DNA of 64,000 nucleotides from CAZROT01 sp964601895. Its GTDB lineage: Bacteria > Pseudomonadota > Gammaproteobacteria > Enterobacterales > Enterobacteriaceae. Positions 55,371 to 64,000 of this stretch are shown piece by piece (within the stretch, counting starts at the first letter, position 1; each line of letters opens with the position of its first letter). Position numbers and translations under genes: made by a program. Where the stretch lies: positions 186,001-250,000 of the forward strand of contig CAZROT010000004.1 in assembly GCA_964601895.1 (NCBI GenBank). Direction: 5' to 3'. The notes below the pieces were generated by a model. It ran no database searches. It saw only the letters and a list, made by a program, of their open reading frames with translations, and was not told the origin of the DNA.

Positions 55371-56325
55371 GTAACCCCGTGACAGCTTTACGCAAACCCT
55401 GATCAACGCTAAGCACTGGTCGCCAGCCAAGAAGGCTCTGTGTGAAAGCAGTATCGACCTGCAATGACGCGAGTATCCGCGCATGTAATGTTGCAGCACC
55501 CATCAGTCTGGTGCCAAGGTCAAGCATAAAGTATGGAACAGGCAGCAGGCGTGCAGGTCTCCCAAGCGCGTGGCTAAGACGTACCAGTAATTCGGCCGTG
55601 GAAAGATCTTCACCATCGGAGACCAGAAATGTGCGATTCGCGGCGGCAGGATGTATACAACAAAGCAGAATGAGGGAAACCAGGTTATCCAGCGCCACCA
55701 GGCTGCGCCGGTTGTGTGTCACACCACCCAATGGCAGCGGTATACCCCGATTCAACCAGTCTATCATTTTGCCAAAATTCGCACCGACACCCGGTCCATA
55801 AACCAGCGGTGGACGAATGATAACAACGTCCATGCCTGTTTCCTGCCCAATGGCTTGCAACGCCTGCTCGGCTTCCCATTTCGACACGCCGTAGGGACTC
55901 GCAGGTGCTGGAGGCATATCCGCAGTAAATGGGTGACCAGGACGTGTCGTTTCGCCATTTACCTTCACCGAACTTAAAAAAACAAAGCGCTTCACGCCAG
56001 CTTTTGCAGCCTGTCGTGCCAGTTCTGCCGTCCCCTCGGTATTTACACGGCGATATTGCGCCAGCGGATTGACTGCATCATCACGCATCAGGTGAACCCG
56101 CGCAGCGAGATGGATAACAGTATTCATACCTTTCAGTGCCGCATCCCAGGGAGTTGTACCGTCGATGGAAGGTATACGCACCCAGTCAGCAGCCGGCATC
56201 GAATCTGGTGGCTGACGCACTGCCAGCCGGTGAATACAGACTTTCTCTGTAAGTGCACGCACGACAGCACGGCCGACAAAACCACTGGATCCGGTCACCA
56301 GTACGCGTATGTCGTTATTTTTCAT
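55354..56325 (-). CDS. NAD-dependent sugar epimerase/reductase (WbpV-like SDR)
   Basis: A 323-residue extended short-chain dehydrogenase. The NAD motif is VTGSSGFVGRAVV (GxxGxxG), and the active site is SPYGVSKWEAEQAL (Tyr-x-x-x-Lys), preceded by the catalytic Ser region FLSSVKVNGE. Its position between a WbpM-type dehydratase, a sugar transferase and a glycosyltransferase resembles WbpV in P. aeruginosa, which reduces the WbpM product to UDP-QuiNAc or UDP-FucNAc. That specific role is inferred from context. It overlaps both neighbours by 11 and 17 bases, showing translational coupling. Confidence 0.88.
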   Translation of the reverse strand: MKNNDIRVLVTGSSGFVGRAVVRALTEKVCIHRLAVRQPPDSMPAADWVRIPSIDGTTPWDAALKGMNTVIHLAARVHLMRDDAVNPLAQYRRVNTEGTAELARQAAKAGVKRFVFLSSVKVNGETTRPGHPFTADMPPAPASPYGVSKWEAEQALQAIGQETGMDVVIIRPPLVYGPGVGANFGKMIDWLNRGIPLPLGGVTHNRRSLVALDNLVSLILLCCIHPAAANRTFLVSDGEDLSTAELLVRLSHALGRPARLLPVPYFMLDLGTRLMGAATLHARILASLQVDTAFTQSLLGWRPVLSVDQGLRKAVTGLHETTA

Positions 56326-57496
56326 TAATTATCTCAATCACATCCTGCGCCATCGCAGACATGATATTTCTGCGTGTATAACGCTGAATAAAGCGCGTCC
56401 TGTCTGTCTGTATCAGGCGCAGTGACTTAAATGCGTTTACTCCGGCTTGTGCATCGCAGGGGGCAAATATCGCCGCATTATCCAATTCTCTGTGCACAAA
56501 GCCGGCGGCAAAACCATCAATACCAGCCAGAACAGGTTTACCTGTTGCACCGTATTCAAATACTTTAGAAGGAAGCACCTTTTTAAAAGCGTTATAGTTA
56601 TTAAGATGCATAAACAGGACATCAGCTTTTTCATAGGCGCAGATCAATTCCTGACGATTTATCGGCGGTAATAATATTACATTATCGACACCTGCAGCAT
56701 TGAGTGCACTGACCAGCGCAGCTTTTCTGCTGCCATCACCAATTATCCTGAAATGCGCCTGACCACGCAGATGCCAGGCGAGCGCAGGCAAAATAATATC
56801 GAGCCCCTGACCATCACCGATATTACCGGCATAAAGGATTTCTACAGTTGCAGATTTTTGCGACGAAACAATAACCGGTACGTCCGCTGTAAGAAATTCA
56901 TCGTCAATACCATTTGTAAAGCAGGAAAGCGTAAGGCTCGGATAACGCGATTGAAAATACGGATAAAAACCCTCAGATACCAGGTTAATACGCTTAGCAC
57001 TACGCATAGTGAATTGCTCAAATAGCGAAAATATCTGTCGCGCACAAAAGGCTACAGGTCCATGTAATACATCCTTTATTGTGTCAACAAAAATATCGCG
57101 AATATCGAGATAAAGCGGTACACCTTTGCTGCGCGCAAACAACGCACCCAGGGTAGCCGTCATCAGGCGCGAAGAAGTAGCAAAAACAAGGTCATAATCT
57201 TTGCCACGAATATGACGCCAGGCCTGCCATGCAAACACCATAAAAGCCCTTGTCTGATCGGCCATGCCATTTCTGTGTGCAGGCAAGGCAATTCTCGTGA
57301 TATCCAGACCTGGCGCACTCTCTGAATCTGATGCTTTTACAATAAAACTGTCATAACGATTAGGATGGGTAGTAATAACATCAATGCTGCTGCCAGAGGG
57401 CAGCGTTGCAAGCAGAGCTTCTGTCAATGCGGCAGCTCTGAAGGAGCCAGCGCACAAGTCCGGCCGGAAATAAAAAGACAGCAACAGAATTTTCAC
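56315..57496 (-). CDS. Glycosyltransferase family 4 (GT-B fold)
   Basis: A glycosyltransferase of about 393 residues. I use GTG 57496, which overlaps the TGA of the heparinase-like gene (GTGA) and has GGAAGG upstream; the product then begins VKILLLSFYFRPDLCAGSFRAAAL, a standard GT4 N-terminus. The C-terminal donor-binding half contains LYAGNIGDGQGLDI, RIIGDGSRKAAL and SKVFEYGATGKPVLAGIDG, the E-x7-E-type region. It probably extends the repeat unit. Frames reaching 57598 would overlap the previous gene too far. Confidence 0.88.
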   Translation of the reverse strand: MKILLLSFYFRPDLCAGSFRAAALTEALLATLPSGSSIDVITTHPNRYDSFIVKASDSESAPGLDITRIALPAHRNGMADQTRAFMVFAWQAWRHIRGKDYDLVFATSSRLMTATLGALFARSKGVPLYLDIRDIFVDTIKDVLHGPVAFCARQIFSLFEQFTMRSAKRINLVSEGFYPYFQSRYPSLTLSCFTNGIDDEFLTADVPVIVSSQKSATVEILYAGNIGDGQGLDIILPALAWHLRGQAHFRIIGDGSRKAALVSALNAAGVDNVILLPPINRQELICAYEKADVLFMHLNNYNAFKKVLPSKVFEYGATGKPVLAGIDGFAAGFVHRELDNAAIFAPCDAQAGVNAFKSLRLIQTDRTRFIQRYTRRNIMSAMAQDVIEIINEK

Positions 57497-59130
57497 GGAT
57501 GAATCGCCTTCCATTGGATGCGAGTGGTCAAGCTCTGACCCTCCAGGCACGCCACTATCCGTACTGATGGAAGGGAAAGACCAAAACCAGGATGCCATCT
57601 TCCGGCCTCGACACGCAATTTACTGCAGGCAACAAAAGACAGCTCTACTTCTGCAATACCCGGGAGGCACAGTCGTACAAGCCTGCTCTCTTCCAGACCA
57701 GCAAGCTCAACATCTGGATGCAGATGAAAAAAAACCTCTGCCTGTGAAAACAAACCGGTCACCTCATCCTGTATGTCAAGTACATCTTCAGTCAATCGCC
57801 AGCGCCGGCGGTGCAGATTGCGGCCCACGAGTCGACGATAACCGTCGTGGCTGGCGATGATTTCCATCACAGCTACATCGTTGTACACAGATTCCAGCTT
57901 CGCACGCGCCCGCCGTGCAACACGGAAACCTGACCATACTTCAGAAGAATTTTTACCATTCAGTACCAGCGTATTGTGTGCTGACGTGCCACGCTCAAAC
58001 TGGCGCTGCAGGCTAGTACCGTAACACGATGTGCCCGAATTCACAAAAAGTCGCTGGCCGAATACGGAAAGTTCAAACGAGAGTGTATCCGCATGAGCAT
58101 GGCCAGGCAGATAGTCAGGACCGACAGCGGCCACATCAATCAACATTACGGCAGATTCGGTTATAAGACGCAGATAGCCACTGTCTGATAGCTGGACAAT
58201 ACCTGCTTGCTTTAATAAAGGAAGCGACGGTAAGTAGAGAGCGGCAGCATAGTCTTCAAGCTGTGCTGGTTTTGCGGCGATAGCAAAAGTGGCGTCATTG
58301 AAAAATCCGATGTCACCATCAGGATGGCTCATCATCGAAAGCCAGCCACGCATTTTCTGTAACGGCAGACATTCAGCCAGACCAGTAAGGCTGAAAGCAC
58401 AGGCAAGGTTATACAGATCCAGACAGTCTTCGAGAACGATGGCGTGATACATGGGACTTAATTCACAATGACCACCGTCAGGCAGGATCTGCTCAGGCAA
58501 CTCTTTCTTCAGAATCGCCAATCCACAGTTCAGCCAGGCGTGCGCTTCTTCCCCATCAAAAAACGCACCTGCAAAAATCAGTGCCCTGGCATTGGCCAGA
58601 AGATGATTTCCTAACAAATGATATTCAATCCGGCAACAGAGCCAGCGCACCTGGATAGCAAGGCTATGGAGCGCCTCTGATGAAAGGGTTCCACCCGCAA
58701 GCACAAAGCGGATCCAGTTCACAATACGTAGGGAAATCGGGTAAGGCTCCCAACCATTGCCCATCCCAGGGGGATTACCTTCAATCCAGCATCTAATTAA
58801 CGCTTCATGCCACTGACGCCGACTGACAGCATTAAGCGCACATAGATCATCAAAATAGTGCAGATTATACAACCAGAGCTTAGTCGTTGCCGGATCATTC
58901 CATGCGGCAGGAAAATGAAGGGTACGCTCCTGATTGAGAAACTGAAACCGCGTGGGTCCCAGCATACTCTGTTTACGCCATGAATGACTGTACCAGTGGC
59001 CATGCACAGGCCGTAGATGAGGGGGAGGCAGCAGGTCTGGCCGGGGTCGGTAAAACCAGTTACGTAGCCGGGCAAATACCTGTACGGCTTTCAGGTGACG
59101 CAGGGTATGGAAATAACGCAAAAGCATCAT
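57493..59130 (-). CDS. Heparinase II/III-family protein
   Basis: A 545-residue protein with an alpha-helical toroid N-terminal half (WLYNLHYFDDL, WIEGNPPGMGNGWEPYPISLRIVNWIRF, YHLLGNHLLANARALIFAGAFF) and a beta-sandwich C-terminal half (GPDYLPGHAHADTLSFELSVFGQRLFVNSGTSCYG). Tyr, His and Arg typical of polysaccharide lyases are present (GNHL, HAHAD). In gene clusters this protein is common beside GT4 and a bi-domain oxidoreductase and may modify or trim uronic-acid-containing glycans. No signal peptide is evident, so it likely acts in the cytoplasm or at the inner membrane. It overlaps the upstream oxidoreductase gene by four bases (ATGA). Confidence 0.88.
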   Translation of the reverse strand: MMLLRYFHTLRHLKAVQVFARLRNWFYRPRPDLLPPPHLRPVHGHWYSHSWRKQSMLGPTRFQFLNQERTLHFPAAWNDPATTKLWLYNLHYFDDLCALNAVSRRQWHEALIRCWIEGNPPGMGNGWEPYPISLRIVNWIRFVLAGGTLSSEALHSLAIQVRWLCCRIEYHLLGNHLLANARALIFAGAFFDGEEAHAWLNCGLAILKKELPEQILPDGGHCELSPMYHAIVLEDCLDLYNLACAFSLTGLAECLPLQKMRGWLSMMSHPDGDIGFFNDATFAIAAKPAQLEDYAAALYLPSLPLLKQAGIVQLSDSGYLRLITESAVMLIDVAAVGPDYLPGHAHADTLSFELSVFGQRLFVNSGTSCYGTSLQRQFERGTSAHNTLVLNGKNSSEVWSGFRVARRARAKLESVYNDVAVMEIIASHDGYRRLVGRNLHRRRWRLTEDVLDIQDEVTGLFSQAEVFFHLHPDVELAGLEESRLVRLCLPGIAEVELSFVACSKLRVEAGRWHPGFGLSLPSVRIVACLEGQSLTTRIQWKAIHP

Positions 59131-61271
59131 TGTCTTGCTGCATCAAGGATATCGAGACTTACCCGGGCCACTTCCAGCAACTCTTCAGGCATGATGGGTG
59201 CCGGTCCACCGACCCGCACAGCCTGGACAAAAGCGTCAACACAGGCCGTATTACCCTTATCCTGGCGCCAGAGATTCATCTTTTTAAACAAAGGCCAACC
59301 CCACCCTTGCAACTTGCGAAAGTTATCCAGCTGCAGAACACGCCCATCACAAAATACATCAATACGCTCTTTAGGAAAACCTTTGTGACCGTTGGCAAAG
59401 TAATGGACGGTACCCAATGAGCCATCGGCAAATCCGAGTGTAAAACTTACTTTGTCGTCCCTGAATACTACAGCACTATCACCGCCCATTATAGTAGCCT
59501 GCACACGGGTAACCGGATGGCCGACAAGGTAGCGTAACAGGTCGATGAAATGACAGGCCTCACCGATAATACGGCCGCCACCCACAAGAGGATCCTGAGT
59601 CCAGTGCTGGGGGGCAATTGCACCGGCATTGACGGTGATGATAAAAGATTTAGGTTGTGGTACTCCATTCAATAAACGCTTCATGCATTGCACCTGAGGT
59701 GCGAAACGTCTGTTAAAACCTGCCATTAAAATCCTTGTCTTATTGCCATCAATTTCAGCATAAGCCCGGCTAATGGCTTCAATCTCCTGTCGGTTCAATG
59801 CCAGAGGCTTTTCAACAAACACATGTTTACTCGCCGCTAACGCAGCACATACCTGGCTTGCGTGCACATCATGACGGGTCGCAACAACGACTGCGTCGAT
59901 TTCAGGATCTGACAGAATGAGATCCAAATCTGTTGTTGCTATCTCGAATCCATTCCTGCGCCCGACGTGAACGCCGCTGACTCCACCTGCCGAAGCCACT
60001 GTCTTCAGGCGAGCTCCTGCTCGTCTGAATGCAGGTGCCAGCATCCCACTGGCATAATTTCCTGCACCGATAAATCCAATCACCGGTGTTGCAACCTGGG
60101 TTCTTTTTCGTGGCAGTGGTACGATACGATGACAAGTGCTCTCTGGTAACCGACAGGGTTCATCAGAGTAATGGATAATAATACCCAGTGAAGGCCCCCC
60201 CGTGCCGCCCACCAAATCGTAGGCTTTTTGGAAATCGGCAAGATCGAAGCGATGAGAAATTAACGACTCAACATTGAGGCGACCATCAGCAAGCATATCC
60301 AGTATCGCTGCGAAATTGCGCTGCTCAGTCCAGCGTACAAAGCCCAGTGGATAATCATGGCCTTTTTCCTCGTACTGCGGATCATAGCGACCAGGCCCAT
60401 AAGAGCAGGACACCTGGAAACTTAGCTCTTTTTCGTAAAAATCTTCACGCATCAGAGTAAGACCAGTTACTCCCACAAGGACGATACGGCCACGTTTACG
60501 GCACATTTGCGCTGCCTGATGCACAGGTTCGTTGCTTTTTGTAGACACAGCGATGATCACAGCATCAACTCCCTGACCCCGTGAAAAATGCTGAGCTTCT
60601 GTCAGAACGTCCTGTCCTGATCCTGAATTAACCGTATGTATACCAAACCGGCGCGCCAGTTCCAGCCTGGATTCATCAAAATCCACGCCGAGCACACGGC
60701 AACCATTGGCCAGAAGCAACTGAGCGGTAATCAATCCTATCAGGCCAAGACCAATCACAACGATGCCTTCACCCAGGGTTGGCTGTATCAGACGTATGCT
60801 TTGCAACGCGATGGCACCAATCACAGTAAAAGCAGCTGCGTCAAGAGACACGCTTTCAGGGATTTTTGCACACAAAATGGCAGGAACGCTGACCACCTCC
60901 GCATGCCTGCCATTTGACGCTACTCTATCGCCTACAGAAAAACCCTTAACCCCCTGTCCGACATCAATTACCACACCCGCATTGCAATAACCTGGCGTTA
61001 GCGGTTGATCAAGCTTATTACGCACTGCAGTAAAAGTTGGCAGTAAACCGTCTGTACTGATTTTATCAAGAACCATACGTACTTTTTCAGGCTGCTGACG
61101 CGCTTTATCCAACAGATTAGCTTTACCAAAATCAATCAACATGCGCTCTGTACCTGCAGAGATAAGGCTCGTACAGGTACGGATTAACAACTGGCCGACT
61201 CCCGCCCTGGGACAGGGAATATCAGCCAGCTCGATAGTGCCGTTCTTCAGATTTTGCAGGATTTGTTTCAA
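59127..61271 (-). CDS. Bi-domain oxidoreductase: zinc-type dehydrogenase fused to Gfo/Idh/MocA
   Basis: A 714-residue fusion. Residues 1-355 resemble a medium-chain dehydrogenase: VGQLLIRTCTSLISAGTERMLIDFG, PGYCNAGVVIDVG and the NAD(P) site VVIGLGLIGLITAQLLLANG. Residues about 375-714 are a Gfo/Idh/MocA domain: VIGFIGAGNYASGMLAPAF and FVEKPLALNRQEIEAI, with VGGGRIIGEACHFIDLLRYL as the substrate motif. Such fusions sit next to heparinase-like and glycosyltransferase genes in surface-polysaccharide clusters and are thought to make an unusual nucleotide sugar. The reaction is not known. It begins the tightly coupled downstream run of genes (heparinase, GT4, epimerase, transferase, dehydratase). 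Confidence 0.9.
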   Translation of the reverse strand: MKQILQNLKNGTIELADIPCPRAGVGQLLIRTCTSLISAGTERMLIDFGKANLLDKARQQPEKVRMVLDKISTDGLLPTFTAVRNKLDQPLTPGYCNAGVVIDVGQGVKGFSVGDRVASNGRHAEVVSVPAILCAKIPESVSLDAAAFTVIGAIALQSIRLIQPTLGEGIVVIGLGLIGLITAQLLLANGCRVLGVDFDESRLELARRFGIHTVNSGSGQDVLTEAQHFSRGQGVDAVIIAVSTKSNEPVHQAAQMCRKRGRIVLVGVTGLTLMREDFYEKELSFQVSCSYGPGRYDPQYEEKGHDYPLGFVRWTEQRNFAAILDMLADGRLNVESLISHRFDLADFQKAYDLVGGTGGPSLGIIIHYSDEPCRLPESTCHRIVPLPRKRTQVATPVIGFIGAGNYASGMLAPAFRRAGARLKTVASAGGVSGVHVGRRNGFEIATTDLDLILSDPEIDAVVVATRHDVHASQVCAALAASKHVFVEKPLALNRQEIEAISRAYAEIDGNKTRILMAGFNRRFAPQVQCMKRLLNGVPQPKSFIITVNAGAIAPQHWTQDPLVGGGRIIGEACHFIDLLRYLVGHPVTRVQATIMGGDSAVVFRDDKVSFTLGFADGSLGTVHYFANGHKGFPKERIDVFCDGRVLQLDNFRKLQGWGWPLFKKMNLWRQDKGNTACVDAFVQAVRVGGPAPIMPEELLEVARVSLDILDAARQ

Positions 61272-61384
61272 CCCATTCTCTCCATTCGTACATGAATCTC
61301 AGTTTTTGCAACACACCATCACGGGAAAATCTTGGATTTCGCAATGATGCTATCATAAAAGAAATTCGATTAACTGACAGCTCG

Positions 61385-62278
61385 TCACACCAGATTCCGG
61401 TTGATGAAAGCAGTAATCGTATTTATACCCTGATCCGCTTCGGGGAAAAAACCAGCAAAGAACGGCCAGACATGAATCATATCCTGACCGACTACCAGCT
61501 CAACATCTACCCCTGCTTTTTTCGCCTTATGCGCCCAACGCAGTGAGTCATCCAACAGCAACTCTGCAGAACCAACCATCACCAGTATCGGTGGAAAATC
61601 AGTTGGATCGGCGTACAGAGGCGATACGAGCGGATTACGCGCATCTGTACCCGTACCGAGATAACTTTTGGAGCAAAATTTTTGTAGTTTATCAGTGATA
61701 ATGGGATCCTCTGCCACCCTGGTTCGTTGCGATTCTCCTGTCTGGGCATGATCGGTAATGGGCGACAGAACAACAGCCGCAGCGGGAAGTGACTTTTTCA
61801 TATCACGCAAAAGCAGCAGCGTGGAGAGTAACAGACAACCTCCTGCCGAGTCACCGGCAATAACAATTCGCGACGCATCCGTTCCCTGTGCAATCAACCA
61901 TTCATAGGCTGCTACGCAGTCTTCGATGGCCGCGGGAAATGGATTCTCCGGTGCCAGACGGTAATCGATGGAAAATGCTTTCAGACCCGTTGCTTTACAG
62001 ATGCTGGCAATGAAAGCACGGTGTGTAACGGGTGTGCCGAACACACAGCCGCCACCATGGATATAAAACAGAACAGCATCGCCCTGACTTTGCATGACGC
62101 TGACCCATTCGGCATTTATCGTCCCCGCCTCAACTTCTGCATAACAGGTATCCGATGGCAGGGGTACTGTCTCCGCTATTTTTACAAAGGTACGACGCAA
62201 TTCAGCTACACCCGCTTCAGGATCGAGTGATATCTTTTTCAATTCACTCAAAAAATTTTTAAACTCCACGCTCGACAT
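61385..62278 (-). CDS. Alpha/beta hydrolase, HSL-type esterase
   Basis: A carboxylesterase of about 297 residues in the hormone-sensitive-lipase family. The oxyanion motif FYIHGGGCVFG and the nucleophile motif GDSAGGCLLLS are present, with a candidate catalytic Asp in the SAELLLDDSL region and His in DMIHVWPFFAG. ATG 62278 is chosen over the TTG at 62293 because GAGG precedes it. It is transcribed with the polysaccharide genes (gap of about 113 bases) but has a domestic substrate profile, so it may be only a neighbour. A divergent AraC regulator follows. Confidence 0.87.
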   Translation of the reverse strand: MSSVEFKNFLSELKKISLDPEAGVAELRRTFVKIAETVPLPSDTCYAEVEAGTINAEWVSVMQSQGDAVLFYIHGGGCVFGTPVTHRAFIASICKATGLKAFSIDYRLAPENPFPAAIEDCVAAYEWLIAQGTDASRIVIAGDSAGGCLLLSTLLLLRDMKKSLPAAAVVLSPITDHAQTGESQRTRVAEDPIITDKLQKFCSKSYLGTGTDARNPLVSPLYADPTDFPPILVMVGSAELLLDDSLRWAHKAKKAGVDVELVVGQDMIHVWPFFAGFFPEADQGINTITAFINRNLV

Positions 62279-62560
62279 AATAGCAGGCCTCAATTGTTAT
62301 TCAGGACAGGTTTTCATAAAATATGTGCATGGTCAGTATTGGCCATCGCTGATGACATGGAAAGGCAACGGGTGGACAGTGCTTGATATATTTTGGACAT
62401 TCTTTTGTACTTCTCACCTTCTTAAACGCAGGATGATTATCCTGCCTATAAAACGGGAGCCGATATCGAACGCCTCAGCTACGCGCCTGAGAAGCTTTAC
62501 CCTTATGATCTAGAGATTTTTCGCGCATCCTGTCTCAGGCGACGCGCAAGTGATGAGGGA

Positions 62561-63373
62561 ATGCACAAAACGTACAGGTATGAATTCTACATGCTCATAT
62601 GCGTTACCCATGGGCAGTGTACGCAATTGATCGATTTCAAACCTGTTTCCTGCCAACCAGGGGCATTACTGATTGTGCGGCCAGGACAGGCGCACAATTT
62701 TGGTCAGGATAAAAACTGGAATGGCTGGATTGTTTTATTCCGGCCGGAATTCCTTCTGCCCACCTTATCCTTACCCGGAAATATCAAACTTTCTTTTGAT
62801 TTTGAAAAACTGTCAGAATTTTTGAGTCTGAACGCTGATGAATTGTGTCGTGCTTCAGATTCAATTTGTCGAATGCATGAAGATTCACTGACAGGTACGT
62901 CTGAAAACATCCAGATACTATTGCGCTATCAGCTTTATGCACTCGTGACATGGCTTGGTGTCATCCATGACCAGCAGAATGTACAGGACGCGCTGTATTC
63001 TCGCTCATTACTACGTTTCACGCGCTTTCAGAAAACCGTTGAACAGCATTTTACAGAGTGGAGACAGGTAAGTGATTATGCCAGAGACCTCGGCTGTACA
63101 GAAAAAAGCCTGACTCGTGCGACCAGCGCCATAGCGGGAGTGAGCGCAAAAATGTTTATATCAGAGCGCATCAATCTTGAAGCAAAGCGCTTGCTGGCTC
63201 ATACCTGCCTGCCTGTTGGCGTAATTGCGATAAAATTAGGCTTCGAGGAAGCCACTCATTTCAGCAAATTTTTCAGGCGTGAAACAGGTTTCACACCGTC
63301 TGTATTCAGACAACAATATTTAGTTAAAAGCATGTTCAAGAATAAAACTGGCAGAGCAAAGCCAGTTGAATAA
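62561..63373 (+). CDS. AraC-family transcription regulator, N-terminus uncertain
   Basis: A 270-residue AraC regulator from ATG 62561. It has a cupin-type ligand domain (LICVTHGQCTQLIDFKPVSCQPGALLIVRPGQAHNF) and two helix-turn-helices (SDYARDLGCTEKSLTRATSAIAG and PVGVIAIKLGFEEATHFSKFFRRETGFTPSVFRQQY). The frame stays open upstream to about 62430 and reads like the missing start of the domain (DYPAYKTGADIERLSYAPEKL, then YDLEIFRASCLRRR), but contains no ATG. An ATG at 62432 is in another frame. This suggests a frameshift near the start, a non-standard start codon, or shortened protein. It is divergent from the esterase gene and may regulate it. Confidence 0.78.
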   Translation: MHKTYRYEFYMLICVTHGQCTQLIDFKPVSCQPGALLIVRPGQAHNFGQDKNWNGWIVLFRPEFLLPTLSLPGNIKLSFDFEKLSEFLSLNADELCRASDSICRMHEDSLTGTSENIQILLRYQLYALVTWLGVIHDQQNVQDALYSRSLLRFTRFQKTVEQHFTEWRQVSDYARDLGCTEKSLTRATSAIAGVSAKMFISERINLEAKRLLAHTCLPVGVIAIKLGFEEATHFSKFFRRETGFTPSVFRQQYLVKSMFKNKTGRAKPVE

Positions 63374-63405
63374 ATCAGAAAAATACCTCCGTGTTATCGA
63401 CGATG

Positions 63406-64000
63406 TCATGAAGCAATGTGTTCCAGCTGGTTAATTATCTGCCTGACCTGCTTTTCCCATGTATATTGTTCCAGTACCAATGCTCTGGCGGCGGTACCTA
63501 GATTGACGCAGACTTTTGGGTTTTCTGTTAAGTATTCCAACGCCAGGGCAAGCTCGTCGCTGCTGCCCGGTGTGGCGAGTATGGCAACACTGTTATGCAA
63601 GTTATTTTCTGACTGTGGAATACCATTGCGGCCAATGTGCCATGAGCCAGCAAGCACTTCTCCTATCTGTTCCAGTTCGGAGGCAATAATGGGTTTCCCC
63701 ATTGCCATGTATTCAAACAATTTTGTCGGTGAGCCAAAGAAACGGCTACCATCTGGATTGGGGACATGGGGAGATAACAGAATATCCGAAGCCGCCAGGA
63801 AACCTGCGGCATCTGCCTGAGGAACCAGACCGGTAAAACTGTAGAATTCCTCTGGCATGTCGGCGAGCAGTGCGCGCACCCTTTGCATGAGCTGGCCATC
63901 GCCGACAAACAGAAAATGTAATTTCTTTACTCTCAGCCAGTCGGCCTTATTGGCTGCCAGAAAACACACGGCTCTGGCAAGCACATCAACACCATGCCAG
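63406..64000 (-). CDS. Glycosyltransferase family 4, partial (5' end beyond the window)
   Basis: The C-terminal 198 residues of a GT-B glycosyltransferase; the frame is still open at base 64000. Recognisable parts are HFLFVGDGQLMQRVRALL, SDILLSPHVPNPDGSRFFGSPTKLFEYMAMGKPIIASELEQI (with the donor-binding E-x7-E region) and YTWEKQVRQIINQL at the end. The missing part would contain the acceptor-binding domain. It belongs to the polysaccharide cluster on the minus strand and lies convergent to the AraC gene. Confidence 0.9.
   Translation of the reverse strand, partial: WHGVDVLARAVCFLAANKADWLRVKKLHFLFVGDGQLMQRVRALLADMPEEFYSFTGLVPQADAAGFLAASDILLSPHVPNPDGSRFFGSPTKLFEYMAMGKPIIASELEQIGEVLAGSWHIGRNGIPQSENNLHNSVAILATPGSSDELALALEYLTENPKVCVNLGTAARALVLEQYTWEKQVRQIINQLEHIAS

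Noticed and set aside
1..64000. CRISPR arrays, tRNA or rRNA genes
   Set aside because: No regularly spaced repeats of suitable length, and no cloverleaf or rRNA sequence was recognised by eye; a dedicated scan would be needed to exclude a tRNA fully.

Overview
The window looks like a chromosome segment of a host-associated member of the Enterobacterales. YidC, RnpA, RpmH, MnmE, GlrR and the adaptor lipoprotein QseG closely resemble the enterobacterial versions. The blocks glrK-qseG-glrR, rpmH-rnpA-yidD-yidC-mnmE and fpr near tpiA echo E. coli gene order. Pseudogenes are frequent (StbDE toxin-antitoxin, Fic protein, Rpn nuclease, an lprI fragment, one of three large paralogues, perhaps an AraC regulator), and putative host-directed proteins are common. 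This suggests a symbiont or pathogen whose accessory genome is decaying. No injectisome genes, tRNAs, rRNAs, CRISPR arrays or intact insertion sequences were seen.

Layout. 0-4.7 kb: glrK (cut by the window start), qseG and glrR on the plus strand, with an ArnT/PMT-type glycosyltransferase gene between qseG and glrR. 4.7-8.7 kb: an AT-rich gap, two unrecognised genes, and a matrixin-type zinc metalloprotease with two HCBP-related repeats. 8.9-11.7 kb: an SGNH hydrolase (minus) and glutamine-dependent nadE. 11.7-18.6 kb: three tandem paralogues of an unrecognised family, each preceded by the same 45-bp upstream element. They carry 0, 1 and 2 copies of an internal module of about 130 residues, and an LprI-like gene and an lprI remnant are interspersed. 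18.7-20.3 kb: an amidase fused to a GH18 domain. 20.4-24.7 kb: a flavin monooxygenase and TetR divergent pair with a palindromic operator, then alkB and an ada that has lost three of four zinc cysteines. 24.8-27.1 kb: broken stbDE, an L,D-transpeptidase-like protein and a VanX-type dipeptidase. 27.1-31 kb: the mnmE-yidC-yidD-rnpA-rpmH block on the minus strand, without dnaA next to it. 31.2-36.8 kb: a Fic pseudogene, a possible small decayed gene, a type III chaperone-effector pair and a Ser/Pro-rich protein. 37-43.2 kb: a Rossmann-fold protein, an Rpn pseudogene, an S9 peptidase, fpr, tpiA and an LprI-like protein. 43.5-51.9 kb: a TpsA/FHA-type exoprotein ending in a YopT-like (C58) cysteine protease domain, and a 961-residue repeat and coiled-coil protein with a kinase-like C-terminus. 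52.2-52.3 kb: a 9-bp tandem repeat broken by 100 N. 52.8-64 kb: a surface-polysaccharide cluster on the minus strand with an esterase and an AraC regulator embedded.

How it fits together. The conserved parts supply housekeeping functions: tRNA modification, RNase P protein, membrane insertion, NAD synthesis, triose phosphate isomerase, redox and envelope-stress signalling. The accessory parts point to surface and host interaction: polysaccharide synthesis, a two-partner-secretion protease exoprotein, a chaperone-dependent effector, a putative effector kinase, and several peptidoglycan-active or lysozyme-related proteins between 15 and 27 kb. The least explained element is the three-paralogue array with its shared upstream box, modular growth and lprI-like companions.
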